Shown here: one piece after another, positions 43,906 to 53,462 of the stretch
Layout: every line of letters begins with the position of its first letter
Position numbering within the stretch: the stretch's first letter is position 1
From: Lederbergia lenta NBRC 16444
GTDB lineage: Bacteria > Bacillota > Bacilli > Bacillales > Bacillaceae_C
Length of the DNA stretch: 64,000 bases
Reading direction: 5' to 3'
NCBI RefSeq assembly: GCF_001591545.1
Contig: NZ_BCVC01000003.1
Span: forward strand, 350,057 to 414,056
Position numbers and translations under genes: made by a program
The notes under the pieces: model-generated
What the model saw: only the letters and a program-made list of their open reading frames with translations
Database searches by the model: none
Told to the model about the DNA's origin: nothing

Positions 43906-44852
43906 TGGCATTCAAAAAAGAAGAATATATTAGAAAACCTGAGTGGCTGAAAACAAAGATCAATACGAATGAAGCATATACAGATTTAAAGAAATTAATG
44001 CGTGAAAAAGGCTTGAATACAGTATGTGAAGAAGCTCGTTGTCCGAATATTCACGAATGTTGGAGTGAACGGAAAACGGCTACTTTTATGATTCTTGGTT
44101 CTATTTGTACACGCGCATGTCGTTTTTGTGCAGTCAATACGGGATTGCCAAACGAACTGGACTTGAATGAGCCTATGAGAGTTGCTGAATCTGTGAAAAT
44201 AATGGGACTCAAGCATGTGGTAGTCACCGCTGTGGCACGCGATGATCTAAATGATGCCGGAGCAGGTGTTTTTGCTGAAACTGTTAGGGCCATCCGTAGG
44301 GAAGTTCCAGGCTGTACTATTGAAATTTTACCTTCCGATATGAAAGGCGATTATGAAAACCTACGAAATTTAATGTCTAGTGGTCCTGATATTTTCAACC
44401 ATAATATCGAAACAGTCAGACGGTTAACACCACGGGTTCGCGCTAAAGCAACATACGATCGTTCCCTAGAACTTTTAAGACGAGTAAAAGAAATTGCTCC
44501 GGATACACCAACGAAGTCAAGTATTATGGTTGGTCTAGGTGAAACAAAAGAAGAAATCATTCAGGCTATGGATGATCTGCGTGCACATAACGTTGATATT
44601 ATGACAATTGGCCAATACTTACAGCCTACAAAAAAACATTTGATGGTTGAACGTTATTACCATCCTGACGAATTCGCCGAATTGAAGGAAATTGCGATGA
44701 CCAAAGGGTTTAGCCATTGTGAAGCAGGACCACTTGTACGCTCTTCTTACCATGCAGATGAACAAGTGAGTAATGCTTCCGCCCAACGCAGAATTAAGTA
44801 TATGCAAGGAGTAGAAAAACAAGATAATAAAGAAGTCGATTTTTCTTTTTAA
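43905..44852 (+). CDS. lipA: Lipoyl synthase
   Basis: This 315-aa radical-SAM enzyme inserts two sulfurs into protein-bound octanoate. The auxiliary 4Fe-4S cysteines are Cys41, 46 and 52 ([12 protein letters not shown]), the radical-SAM cysteines 68, 72 and 75 (CTRACRFC), and the C-terminal RSSYHA motif is present. The start at 43905 overlaps the lipM stop (TAATG), so an upstream extension is not used. Together with lipM it forms a lipoyl-assembly operon. LipL (amidotransferase) is not in the window. Confidence 0.95.
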   Translation: MAFKKEEYIRKPEWLKTKINTNEAYTDLKKLMREKGLNTVCEEARCPNIHECWSERKTATFMILGSICTRACRFCAVNTGLPNELDLNEPMRVAESVKIMGLKHVVVTAVARDDLNDAGAGVFAETVRAIRREVPGCTIEILPSDMKGDYENLRNLMSSGPDIFNHNIETVRRLTPRVRAKATYDRSLELLRRVKEIAPDTPTKSSIMVGLGETKEEIIQAMDDLRAHNVDIMTIGQYLQPTKKHLMVERYYHPDEFAELKEIAMTKGFSHCEAGPLVRSSYHADEQVSNASAQRRIKYMQGVEKQDNKEVDFSF

Positions 44853-44870
44853 TAAAAACTAGTTAATGCC

Positions 44871-45245
44871 TTAGAACCTGAAAAAGCAAACATAATGCAG
44901 GGTATAGATATAACAAACTTTAGAGACGGACTCAATGCTTGGGACCGTCTTTTTGTAGTTAATTAGAGTAAACCATACGCGCTGTATGAAGCTGTTGTTT
45001 TCCGTATATTCTTCCGCTTTAATAAACCTTTTTTCTTTGTAAAATCTCATGCAGAGCTGATTTTCTTTTTCCACAACTACATATAATCGTCTAGCATCTG
45101 ATAATTCCTGCAACCCCTTCTCTAATAACATAGAACCAATCTTTCTGTTTTGAAAATTAGGCAAAATATAAATCGCCGTTAACTCCACATCATGGGTCTC
45201 TTCTATTCTTTGAAGTATCCTTTCATCCGAATAGGCCATCTTCAA
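44871..45245 (-). pseudogene. GNAT acetyltransferase remnant
   Basis: The 124-codon frame shows the acetyl-CoA-binding motif A (LTAIYILPNFQNRKIGSMLL) and motif B (FYKEKRFIK). Only about 20 residues precede motif A, and the usual middle strands are missing (YSDERILQRIEETHDVELTAI looks like a join across a deletion). The frame also runs through the terminator at 44930-44957. There is no ribosome binding site at TTG 45245. I judge it an internally deleted remnant. Confidence 0.6.
44930..44957 (+). terminator. Terminator of lipM-lipA
   Basis: AGACGG and CCGTCT, with an inner CTCAATGCTTGGG imperfect pairing, followed by TTTTTG. Confidence 0.7.
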
Positions 45246-45474
45246 AAAATCTAACTGCGTTTTTCAGAAATTATATCTTTATACATTACTTTCCACGTTA
45301 TATAAGCGATGTTTTGAATAGCAGAAATATCACTTATTATCGCTTTTCAAATCTGAATCATGCCCTATTCCTCTTTTCATTATGTAATTAGAATACTATA
45401 ACTTATATGTTTGGTAGTAAATTTGTATAGTGTTTCTAATTTCATGGGAGATACTATCCTTAAGGAGGGATTAA

Positions 45475-45738
45475 ATGGCTAGAAAAAACAAACTATTAGT
45501 TCCCGAAGCACGAGAAGGCCTAGATCAATTAAAGGGGCGCGTCATGAAAGCAAAAGGATATAATGCCGCTCCTGATGACATAAAATATGAAGTAGCTAAA
45601 GAACAAGGAATTCCACTAAATAAGGGGAAGAATGGTCAACTCACTTCAGAACAAGCGGGTAAAATCGGTGGACCAATTGGTGGTAATATGGTCAAGGAAA
45701 TGATTAAAATGGCTCAAGAACAAATGATACGCAAATAA
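45475..45738 (+). CDS. Alpha/beta-type small acid-soluble spore protein
   Basis: This 87-aa protein contains the SASP core: the N-terminal helix DDIKYEVAKEQGIP, which includes the germination-protease cleavage region (YEVAKE), then the C-terminal helix GGPIGGNMVKEMIKMAQEQM. SASPs coat and protect DNA in the spore core and are degraded on germination. The N-terminal 30 residues (ARKNKLLVPEAREGLDQLK) are longer than in classical SspA/B. TAAGGAGGG precedes the ATG. This is the clearest sporulation marker in the window. Confidence 0.9.
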   Translation: MARKNKLLVPEAREGLDQLKGRVMKAKGYNAAPDDIKYEVAKEQGIPLNKGKNGQLTSEQAGKIGGPIGGNMVKEMIKMAQEQMIRK

Positions 45739-45740
45739 TA

Positions 45741-45779
45741 AATCCGCTAATCCCTCTAGATACAGGGGTTAGCGGATTT
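45741..45779 (+). terminator. Terminator of the spore protein gene
   Basis: AAATCCGCTAATCCCT and AGGGGTTAGCGGATTT pair with one G-T, around CTAGATAC. Confidence 0.85.
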
Positions 45780-45805
45780 CCATCAAACGTTTGATTAGTA
45801 CATAA

Positions 45806-46432
45806 TTATTTAATCACATTGCCCTCTGCGGGAATGGGATGCTCCTTAAGCATTTTTGCAAAATGCATTAAATTATAAGCCATGATTTTAGCATGTTGCA
45901 TTGTAAAATCATTTTTATATCCTTTTGCTTCTATAAAAGATGGTCCCGGACCTGCTTCTCCCACCCAATATGTATCCACATTTGGAGGGATAGTAAAGCC
46001 GATATGGGAAAGTGAATAGAGTAGAGACCTTGCCGCATGCTTGGCTCCATCTTCATTTCCGGTTATTACCACTCCACCTACTTTATTATAGTAAAGATAC
46101 TGCCCTTTCTCATTTGTTAAACTACTTCCGCCATATAATCTTTCAATTGTTTTAACAGCTACACTGCTTTGTTCGCCAAGCCAAATAGGAGTGCCAATGA
46201 TCAGAATGTCAGCCTGTTTTACTTTTTCAAATATCATTGGCCATTCGTCTTGGTCATTAACCGCTTCGTTCGTAATTCCTAATTCAATATTATAATCTGC
46301 CATCGTTAAGATTTCCGATTCGATTTTGTGCTCATCAAAAATATTTGTAACCACGTCTATGAGCGCGCGCGTGTTTGATTGCTCACTACTTTTCTTCAAC
46401 GTACAATTAAGTATTAAAGCTTTTATTTCCAT
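45806..46432 (-). CDS. Flavodoxin-like NAD(P)H-dependent oxidoreductase
   Basis: This 208-aa FMN-binding protein has a flavodoxin-like fold: phosphate-binding loop in LILNCTLKKSSEQSNT, FMN ring segments TPIWLGEQSS and VVITGNEDGAKH. Members are FMN reductases or quinone/azo reductases; the substrate is unknown. AAGGAGG precedes the start. It is a single gene. Confidence 0.85.
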   Translation of the reverse strand: MEIKALILNCTLKKSSEQSNTRALIDVVTNIFDEHKIESEILTMADYNIELGITNEAVNDQDEWPMIFEKVKQADILIIGTPIWLGEQSSVAVKTIERLYGGSSLTNEKGQYLYYNKVGGVVITGNEDGAKHAARSLLYSLSHIGFTIPPNVDTYWVGEAGPGPSFIEAKGYKNDFTMQHAKIMAYNLMHFAKMLKEHPIPAEGNVIK

Positions 46433-46533
46433 ACTTATTTTCCTCCTTATATATTGTCAATACTCTTCCATTCCCTTTCTCGTTGAAGAAAAACTTAGCT
46501 TTATTGATTGATTAATTCTTAAAATCAAAAGAA

Positions 46534-46564
46534 AAAAGCTGCGAATTTTATATTCGTAGCTTTT
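46534..46564 (-). terminator. Terminator of the lysine dehydrogenase gene
   Basis: AAAAGCTGCGAA and TTCGTAGCTTTT pair around TTTTATA with A/T tails. Confidence 0.85.
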
Positions 46565-46578
46565 CTTACTTATTGGAT

Positions 46579-47733
46579 TTACTTTTTTATTTCTGTTTCA
46601 ATAATATTGATATTCCGCTTTGCCATTTCTTTTATATATTCATTTCCTGGTACAATTTGTTCTGGAGGATATACACCTTTTCTTGTTATCATACCTTTAC
46701 CGATCATTTGCGCGACAACTGAAATCGTGTTAGCAGTGGCCCGCGCCATAGCCGTGACATTCGTAGATCGGTCTTTATACGTCGTCATTTCATATGAATG
46801 AGTGATTTTCACTCCATTTTTCTCACCTGAAACCATTACACGAAGTAAGACGACATCATCTTTATCTTTTAAATCAACGATTGGATCAAGGACTTTTAAT
46901 AATATTTCTCTCGGTTTCACTTTTTGCCCTTTCATTTCCACTTCATAATCTTTACGGGTTAGATTTAAGTCTACAAGTAACTTCGCTTTTTCAGCATGAC
47001 CTGGATATCGAATTGTTTTATATTCCAATCCTTTTAAATCAGGATAGGTATAAGACAATGTTGAGGTACCACCTGATGTGTGAAAGGCTTCTAACGGACC
47101 GAATTTCTCAAAGTATATTCTTTCTATTTCAGATAAAGACGGCACTTCTTGTTTTACTCCATTGCGGATAATGAAAGAAGGGTCTGTATAATGGTCAAGC
47201 ACGCCTTCCATCGAAAATACATGATTATATTCAAGTGGCGGTTCAGGCTTAACAGGAATCCCACCTACATACATTTTGATGGATTCCGTTTTATCTAACT
47301 TACTTGCACCATATCCTGACAATATGTTAATCATCCCTGGAGCAACTCCTAAATCAGGGATAATCGTAGTTTGAGCGCTTTTTGCTGCGTCTTTAAGCTC
47401 TAATATTTTATCGGTTATATGGCCAATATGACCACCAAGATCTACATTATTCACCCCAACAGCAATTGCTGTTTTTGCTACGATTTCATTAAAAGAATAA
47501 AAAAGCGCATTAATCACAACATCATATTGGCTTATAAATTGTGACAATTCCGCTTGATTGCTTGCATCCACACGAAACGCTTCCAGCTTATCTGACTTCA
47601 AATTATCACACACTTGCTTTGCACGCACTAAATCAATATCAGCAAGTCCTATCGTTTTTACTTCTGTGCTCCGCACTAAATCTCGCACCGCTTCTTTTCC
47701 CATCAATCCAGATCCTAAGACAGCTATTTTCAT
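46579..47733 (-). CDS. L-lysine 6-dehydrogenase-like enzyme
   Basis: This 384-aa member of the saccharopine dehydrogenase superfamily has the dinucleotide motif [15 protein letters not shown]. It also has the conserved runs [51 protein letters not shown] and [13 protein letters not shown]. These closely recall the NAD-dependent lysine 6-dehydrogenase of Geobacillus stearothermophilus, which makes aminoadipate semialdehyde/piperideine carboxylate. The aldehyde dehydrogenase gene 92 bp upstream on the same strand supplies the next step to alpha-aminoadipate. It could also act on a related diamine acid. Confidence 0.78.
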   Translation of the reverse strand: MKIAVLGSGLMGKEAVRDLVRSTEVKTIGLADIDLVRAKQVCDNLKSDKLEAFRVDASNQAELSQFISQYDVVINALFYSFNEIVAKTAIAVGVNNVDLGGHIGHITDKILELKDAAKSAQTTIIPDLGVAPGMINILSGYGASKLDKTESIKMYVGGIPVKPEPPLEYNHVFSMEGVLDHYTDPSFIIRNGVKQEVPSLSEIERIYFEKFGPLEAFHTSGGTSTLSYTYPDLKGLEYKTIRYPGHAEKAKLLVDLNLTRKDYEVEMKGQKVKPREILLKVLDPIVDLKDKDDVVLLRVMVSGEKNGVKITHSYEMTTYKDRSTNVTAMARATANTISVVAQMIGKGMITRKGVYPPEQIVPGNEYIKEMAKRNINIIETEIKK

Positions 47734-47825
47734 CTATCATTTCCCTCCTTACGAATGGGATCACTCCCCAAAACGGAGAGCGCGTACCCCCTTCCTTAAA
47801 ATGGAGATCGCTTGATAGTATATGA

Positions 47826-49322
47826 TTAATCTACATCAATTTGTGCCCTTTGCAGTCTGCCACTATAGTCAATATAAATACTTTTCCATTCTGTAAAGAC
47901 ATCGAGCGCAGCAACACCTGAGTCACGATGTCCATTTCCAGTTCCTTTCGTACCCCCGAATGGCAAATGAATTTCCGCTCCAGTCGTCCCCGCGTTTACA
48001 TACACAATGCCAGTATCAAGGTCACGTTGTGCAGCAAACACTTTATTTATATCTTTCGTAAAAATGGAACTGGATAAACCATACGCAACATTATTATTTA
48101 CCTCTATGGCTTCTACAAAACTTTTCACTGGAATTAACGAGACAACTGGTCCGAATATTTCTTCTTGCGCAATCCGCATATTGGGGCTTACATCTGTAAA
48201 TATTGTTGGTGCATAATAAAACCCATTCTTGTGTTCTCCCTCATCTAAAACATAACCACCCGTCAATAAATTGGCACCTTCCTCTTTGCCAATTTTAATA
48301 TAGCTGTTGATTTTCTTTAAGGAAACTTTATTAATAATCGGACCAATTCTCACCTTTTCATCGAGGCCATTACCGATCTTCAGCCGTTTTATTTCTTTTA
48401 ACAATCTTTCCTGCAAATGCTCCTTCACATTTTCATGAACGATCACCCTACTACATGCCGTACACCTTTGCCCACTAGTTCCAAAGGCACTCCAAATAAT
48501 TCCTTCTACTGCTAAGTCTAAATCAGCATCATCCATTACAATAACCGCGTTTTTTCCACCCATTTCAAGAGAGACTTTTTTTAACAGCTGACCACATTTG
48601 CTAGCAATGTTTCTGCCAACTTCATTTGAACCAGTAAAAGAAATCACCCGAATATCCTTATGCTCTACCATGGCATTACCGACAGTATTTCCGGAACCAA
48701 AAACGACATTTAATACACCTTTTGGTAATCCCGCCTCTGCAAAAATAGCAGCAAGCTCATGAGCCATCAATGGTGTTTCTGAAGCCGGCTTCCAAATGAC
48801 TGCATTTCCAGCAACAATGGCCGGAAATGACTTCCATGTAGCAATGGCAATTGGAAAGTTCCAAGGAGTAATAATCCCAACAACCCCTACTGGTGCACGT
48901 ACACTCATGGCAAATTTATCTTTCAACTCAGATGGAGTCGTTTGACCGAATAAACGTCTTCCTTCACCGGCCATATAAAAAGCCATATCAATACCTTCTT
49001 GTACTTCACCACGAGCTTCTTCGATTACTTTTCCATTCTCGGTGGTCAATAGTTGAGATAAATTCTCTTTTCGTTCCTTCATCAAAGAACCTACTCGGTA
49101 TAACACCTCTGCACGTTGCGGAGCCGGTACAATCGCCCATCCCCTTTGCGCTTGTTTTGCAAATTCAACAGCTGCATCCACCTCCACTTTTGTCGACATA
49201 GGAACCTCAGCAACACTTTCACCTGTAGCAGGATTAACAACATCCACATACCTCACATCTTTCGGCGCAATCCATCCACCATCTATATAATTTTTAAGTC
49301 TTTTTTCCTTTACTAAATTCAT
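47826..49322 (-). CDS. Aldehyde dehydrogenase, probable aminoadipate-semialdehyde dehydrogenase
   Basis: This 498-aa NAD(P)-dependent ALDH has [12 protein letters not shown] (Asn catalysis), the catalytic Glu in [11 protein letters not shown] and the catalytic Cys in [12 protein letters not shown]. The start at 49322 has GGGGGGAGG upstream. The frame extends to 49391 (reading MGARHPNN), but that part is the palindrome at 49364-49400 read as protein. Its partner 92 bp downstream is the lysine 6-dehydrogenase-like gene, suggesting oxidation of aminoadipate semialdehyde in lysine breakdown (inference). Confidence 0.9.
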   Translation of the reverse strand: MNLVKEKRLKNYIDGGWIAPKDVRYVDVVNPATGESVAEVPMSTKVEVDAAVEFAKQAQRGWAIVPAPQRAEVLYRVGSLMKERKENLSQLLTTENGKVIEEARGEVQEGIDMAFYMAGEGRRLFGQTTPSELKDKFAMSVRAPVGVVGIITPWNFPIAIATWKSFPAIVAGNAVIWKPASETPLMAHELAAIFAEAGLPKGVLNVVFGSGNTVGNAMVEHKDIRVISFTGSNEVGRNIASKCGQLLKKVSLEMGGKNAVIVMDDADLDLAVEGIIWSAFGTSGQRCTACSRVIVHENVKEHLQERLLKEIKRLKIGNGLDEKVRIGPIINKVSLKKINSYIKIGKEEGANLLTGGYVLDEGEHKNGFYYAPTIFTDVSPNMRIAQEEIFGPVVSLIPVKSFVEAIEVNNNVAYGLSSSIFTKDINKVFAAQRDLDTGIVYVNAGTTGAEIHLPFGGTKGTGNGHRDSGVAALDVFTEWKSIYIDYSGRLQRAQIDVD

Positions 49323-49363
49323 ATTAATGCCTCCCCCCTCATTGTCCCTGTTGTTTCGGTGCC

Positions 49364-49400
49364 GGGAATTGTTTGGGTGCCTGGCACCCAAACAATTCCC
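49364..49400. repeat. GGTGCC palindrome, copy 1
   Basis: Perfect 18-base arms, GGGAATTGTTTGGGTGCC and its complement, around a single T. It lies in the 5' leader of the ALDH gene and not at a gene end, so terminator function is doubtful here. The flanks GGTGCCG and AGGCAGC look like the remains of a further copy. Confidence 0.85.
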
Positions 49401-49598
49401 AGGCAGCTAATAATCCCAACCGTGTATCCAATTTATATGCTATAACTGTTACTAATATTGGTAAATCCATGGTTATCTTCTTAATAAAAAGGACTTACAG
49501 ATAATGAGAAATGCTATTTGTAGAATTTAATATGTTTGGAGGGGAGTTTTAATTTATATAATGATATAAAACAGGTATTCAAATTAATGTTGAACAAG

Positions 49599-49631
49599 AT
49601 AAAAAGAGCCCTCTTTTGGAAGGCTCTTTTC
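49599..49631 (-). terminator. Terminator of purU
   Basis: AAAAAGAGCC and GGCTCTTTT pair around a CTCTTTTGGAA loop, 40 bases after the purU stop. The rest of 49401-49598 shows nothing recognisable. Confidence 0.8.
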
Positions 49632-49671
49632 GTTTAGACTTTATATTAAGATTCGTGGTCAATCAGGGTAG

Positions 49672-50580
49672 TTACTGAAATACAATCGTTTTATTATCAT
49701 GAACAATTACTCTGTCTTCTAAATGCCACTTCACTGCACGCGTTAAAACACGACGTTCAATTTGTCGACCGATTTTCTTTAAATCACCAACATGATCACG
49801 ATGGTCCACACGCTCAATATCTTGTTCAATAATTGGACCCTCATCTAAATCATTCGTCACATAATGTGACGTTGCACCAATTAACTTTACTCCACGATTA
49901 TAAGCCCGTTCGTACGGACGAGCCCCGATAAATGCTGGTAAAAAGGAATGATGTATGTTAATAATTTGATTTGGAAAATGGTCAACAAACTCCGGTGTTA
50001 AAATTTGCATATAACGTGCAAGTATCAATAGATCAACGTTATATTCTTTCATTAAACGTATCTGCTCTTCTTCCACCTGTTTGCGAATATCTTTATTCGC
50101 CGGAATGTAGTGAAATGGAATCCCAAGCGACTCCACAATCTCGCGTGAATCTTCATGATTACTAATCACAACAGCGATATCTGTTTCAAGATCGCCATTT
50201 TGCCATTCCCAAAGAAGTTCCATTAAACAATGTGGTTCTTGAGAAACGAAAATAGCCGTGCGCTTTCGTTCATTTCCATATGTAAAATCATAGTCCATCG
50301 AAAATTTAGATGCGAGCATGTCAAAGTCTTTTTCCATTTGTTCACGCTTATTCACAAGATCTTCACAGTGAAATTCAATTCTTATGAAAAAGGCTCCGCC
50401 TTCTGGATCACTTGTATATTGACTTGATTCAATAATATTTGAGTCATGATCATATAAAAACTTCGACACCGTTGCTACAATACCAGGTCTATCTGGACAT
50501 TTAACTAATAAACGGCCTCGATTTTCAAATTGTTTGTTTAATTGTTGTGCTTTTTTCTCTATATTAATTTTAACAGACAC
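49672..50580 (-). CDS. purU: Formyltetrahydrofolate deformylase
   Basis: This 302-aa enzyme hydrolyses 10-formyl-THF to formate and THF. It has an N-terminal ACT domain (about 15-95, GRLLVKCPDRPGIVATVS) and a formyltransferase-like catalytic domain with Asn/His in NIHHSFLPAF and Asp in DLDEGPII. I start it at GTG 50580, 11 bases after AGGAG, giving the family length. The frame continues upstream through the palindrome at 50664-50704, which is not coding. Confidence 0.92.
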   Translation of the reverse strand: MSVKINIEKKAQQLNKQFENRGRLLVKCPDRPGIVATVSKFLYDHDSNIIESSQYTSDPEGGAFFIRIEFHCEDLVNKREQMEKDFDMLASKFSMDYDFTYGNERKRTAIFVSQEPHCLMELLWEWQNGDLETDIAVVISNHEDSREIVESLGIPFHYIPANKDIRKQVEEEQIRLMKEYNVDLLILARYMQILTPEFVDHFPNQIINIHHSFLPAFIGARPYERAYNRGVKLIGATSHYVTNDLDEGPIIEQDIERVDHRDHVGDLKKIGRQIERRVLTRAVKWHLEDRVIVHDNKTIVFQ

Positions 50581-50663
50581 TATATCCACATCTCCTGTTG
50601 TTATCATTAATATTTCATTATATATGAAGTCATCGCGTTTGAAAATAAAAAAACAAAAGTTAT

Positions 50664-50704
50664 GTGTGAGTTGTGTGGGTGCCAGGCACCCACACAACTC
50701 ACAC
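50664..50704. repeat. GGTGCC palindrome, copy 2 (also a likely terminator)
   Basis: Perfect 20-base arms (GTGTGAGTTGTGTGGGTGCC and complement) around one A. It begins 4 bases past the stop of the permease gene at 50708, and the minus strand continues T-rich, so it can serve as its terminator. Confidence 0.85.
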
Positions 50705-50707
50705 GAC

Positions 50708-52129
50708 TTAAAAAATGTAAACTGCTGCGATTGTTGTGATGATTAGGCCGACAATAACTGGAAGAAAGTTTTTACGCACAAGTTCCATGACGGAAACACC
50801 ACAAAAGCCAGCGATGGCGATAAGTGAAGACCAAGCAATAATTGTACCTCCACCAGTCCATACCGATCCCATTTGTCCAATTGCGGCTAAGGTCGAGGCA
50901 TCAATCGAACTATTTTGTAGGGAGGCTGCAAGTGCACCGGTCAATGGCAAACCAGAAAATCCAGAACCATCTAATCCAGTAATAATTCCAATGATTAACA
51001 CACTAAACGCTGCGAATAATCCGCTTTGTGGCAACATAGTTTGTGCTGATTGTACAATATCAAACAATAATGCGGGAGATTCACTTTCTAGCCCTAATAT
51101 ATTACCAGCGAAATCGGAACTTCCTAAGAAGAAAAATCCAGCAATTGGAATTACAGGCCCCATCGCTTTAAAAGCAAAGACGAATCCGTCTGTTATATGA
51201 TTGGTTATATAATCAAGCGCATGTTGCCTTCCGTAGGCTACGGTTGATAACAACAATAAAATAACCGCTACTCCACCAATAAAAGCAGCCCCGTCTCCAC
51301 CTTCAAGCCCACTTGTTCTTCCTGCCATAATTTTTGTGTAAATCATATAAAGAACAACACCTAACAGCGTGAAAGGAACTAAAACCGAAAACAGTTTGCT
51401 CCACATCGTTACATGTTGTGAATAAGCTTTGTTTTTTGTTTCTGTTGTTGATTGCATGGTTTGTAACTCTAATTCATTTAATGGATCATTTTTAGGGCGA
51501 ATTGTTTTTCGATATAGAATATAAGCGAGAACAATCGCTACTCCTCCAGCAATTAAGGATAAAATTAATGCTTTATCCGCGACTAATTCCGTTTCAATTC
51601 CTGCAGATTTTGCTGATAAACCCGGTGCTACTTGGATAATATAATCCGAGGAAAGCGCCATACCTTGCCCTGCGAGCGCTACTGCAATAGCAGCAAACAT
51701 TGCTGGAAGTCCTGCTCGAACTGCTGCGGGAACTAATAACGCACAAATAAGCGGCACTGCCGGCGTTGGCCAAAAGAATAGTGAAATAACATAAGTAATC
51801 ACAACAAGGACAAAATAGGAAACATGACCATTGATCATGAGCTTTTGAATCGGTAGAATCATACGACGGTCTGCTCCTAAATCACGTAAAGAATGAAGTA
51901 ATGCCAGCATAAATGTAATAATCAAAAATATGTTAAAAAGCTCTTTAGCCGCTACTAAATTTGCATTAAAAATGGCGGTAAATCCTTTAATTATATTTGC
52001 ATGGTATATCGAAGCAATGACAAATGTACCTAATAAAGATGGGAGAACGACTCCCTTACGGAAAATCATCGTTAAAATAATTAATAGCGTAAACAACCCA
52101 TATAACCAATGAACCAACGTGAGTTCCAC
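50708..52129 (-). CDS. Polytopic permease of unknown substrate
   Basis: This 473-aa membrane protein has about 12 TM segments, with a cytoplasmic loop (KTIRPKNDPLNELELQ) in the middle. Conserved-looking re-entrant segments are FWPTPAVPLICALLVPAA and ITGLDGSGFSGLPLTGALAA, similar in style to ion-transporter superfamily carriers (GntP/DcuC-like). I cannot name the family with confidence. I start it at GTG 52129, 8 bases after AGGAAG; GTG 52138 is too close. Nearby lysine-catabolism genes make an amino-acid substrate conceivable, but that is weak. Confidence 0.75.
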   Translation of the reverse strand: MELTLVHWLYGLFTLLIILTMIFRKGVVLPSLLGTFVIASIYHANIIKGFTAIFNANLVAAKELFNIFLIITFMLALLHSLRDLGADRRMILPIQKLMINGHVSYFVLVVITYVISLFFWPTPAVPLICALLVPAAVRAGLPAMFAAIAVALAGQGMALSSDYIIQVAPGLSAKSAGIETELVADKALILSLIAGGVAIVLAYILYRKTIRPKNDPLNELELQTMQSTTETKNKAYSQHVTMWSKLFSVLVPFTLLGVVLYMIYTKIMAGRTSGLEGGDGAAFIGGVAVILLLLSTVAYGRQHALDYITNHITDGFVFAFKAMGPVIPIAGFFFLGSSDFAGNILGLESESPALLFDIVQSAQTMLPQSGLFAAFSVLIIGIITGLDGSGFSGLPLTGALAASLQNSSIDASTLAAIGQMGSVWTGGGTIIAWSSLIAIAGFCGVSVMELVRKNFLPVIVGLIITTIAAVYIF

Positions 52130-52184
52130 AACACTCACTTCCTTTCCTTATAGGCGTGTGTAATAGCCTATGAGAAAAGACAAA

Positions 52185-52217
52185 AAATTGTGTGGGTGCC
52201 AGGCACCCACACAATTT
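52185..52217. repeat. GGTGCC palindrome, copy 3 (also a likely terminator)
   Basis: Perfect 16-base arms (AAATTGTGTGGGTGCC and complement) around one A. It lies 3 bases after the stop of the ABC permease gene at 52221, followed by TTTTTGTCTTTT on the minus strand. Confidence 0.85.
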
Positions 52218-52220
52218 AGC

Positions 52221-53462
52221 TTATGCCCACATCCATTTCCAGATTTCTTTTGGTGTGGCATTTTTTCCGTACATTAGAATACCGATTTTGAAGATCTTTC
52301 CCGCTAGTTTCATAAATAACCATATACTCGCTAATAATATAATTAGAGAAATAATAACTTCTGTCCATGGCCATTCTTCAAGCATCGACAAGCGCACTAA
52401 TAGGATGGCTGGAGATGTGATCGGGATAAATGATCCAATCTTCGCAATCAACCCGCTCGGATCACTCATAATTGGAGCAATAAATAAAAATGGTAGGAAA
52501 GGAAGCATCATAATCATCCCTTGGAAATTACTTGTTGCTGTTAATTCTTCTACAGTTGCTCCAATGCCAACAAATATAGCCGCAAATAGGAAGTAACCCG
52601 CAAAAGCAATGAACAAGAACAACAATAATTCAGGGACTAACAAGTATTCCAAGAGCGGAATGTCCATTTTCCAAATGACTAGTGGAATAAGGAATACGAG
52701 CCAAACAATTACTTGTGTAATACCAAGCACGAAATAGCCAATAATTTTTCCTTGCATTAGCTCTGACGGAGTTAATGAGGATAAAATGATTTCCGCTACT
52801 TTTTCTTTCTTTTCTTGGGAAGCTGATTGGAAAATCATCATTCCTGTCATGACAATGGAAAATAAAATAATCCCTGCAAAAATACCTGGTACCGCTCGTT
52901 TCAGTGGATCAGCTACTGCTTCTTCATCTGCCGGAATCGTTTCCTCACCATTACTTAGCTCCTCAACATTTACCGGTTCAATTACAATCCGACTTGCGAT
53001 TATTTCTTTTTGTTCAGCAGTTAAACCAAGTCGCTCGATTTGCATTTGACGCAATGGCTCCTCTAATGCGATAGCTTCATATTGAAAGCTTTCATCTACA
53101 TCAGCACTCATATACATATGGATCTGCCCTTGTTCAAGACCATCTTCTGTTAAAGCTATAAAAACAGTCTGCTCAGAATCTGTCGCTGCTGTTTGCATAG
53201 CAGCCTCTTTCATATCAGTCTTTTCTAAATCCCAGTTGAAAAGCCCATGCTGGATAACGGTATCTTCGACTTCGTTCCAAACATTCAGTTCATCGAGCAT
53301 ATACACTTTCACCATTTCCTCTGAATCATTGCCTCCAAATAAACTTGGTACAAAAAAGAAAATCATAAAAAGCACAGGCGTTAATAATAAAGAGATGATA
53401 AAAGATTTATTGGACATGTTTCTTTTGATTTCCCATTTGGCAACCTTTAGACTATTACGCAT
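52221..53462 (-). CDS. ABC-2-type transporter permease (NatB/YhcI-like)
   Basis: This 413-aa membrane protein has TM1 (about 20-40), a large extracytoplasmic domain of about 170 residues, then five or six TM segments starting near GIFAGIILFSIVMTGMMIF, with the cytoplasmic motif QSASQEKKEKVAEIILSSLTP. It pairs with the ATPase gene that overlaps it by 8 bp. The start at 53462 follows GTGGTGAT. It is the last gene of the GntR-controlled operon. Likely exports a small molecule, ion or peptide; the substrate is unknown. Confidence 0.85.
   Translation of the reverse strand: MRNSLKVAKWEIKRNMSNKSFIISLLLTPVLFMIFFFVPSLFGGNDSEEMVKVYMLDELNVWNEVEDTVIQHGLFNWDLEKTDMKEAAMQTAATDSEQTVFIALTEDGLEQGQIHMYMSADVDESFQYEAIALEEPLRQMQIERLGLTAEQKEIIASRIVIEPVNVEELSNGEETIPADEEAVADPLKRAVPGIFAGIILFSIVMTGMMIFQSASQEKKEKVAEIILSSLTPSELMQGKIIGYFVLGITQVIVWLVFLIPLVIWKMDIPLLEYLLVPELLLFLFIAFAGYFLFAAIFVGIGATVEELTATSNFQGMIMMLPFLPFLFIAPIMSDPSGLIAKIGSFIPITSPAILLVRLSMLEEWPWTEVIISLIILLASIWLFMKLAGKIFKIGILMYGKNATPKEIWKWMWA

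Noticed and set aside
49323..49391. N-terminal extension of the aldehyde dehydrogenase (MGARHPNN...)
   Set aside because: It is a translation of the GGTGCC palindrome and flanks; the same MGARHP phrase appears in frames crossing the other copies.
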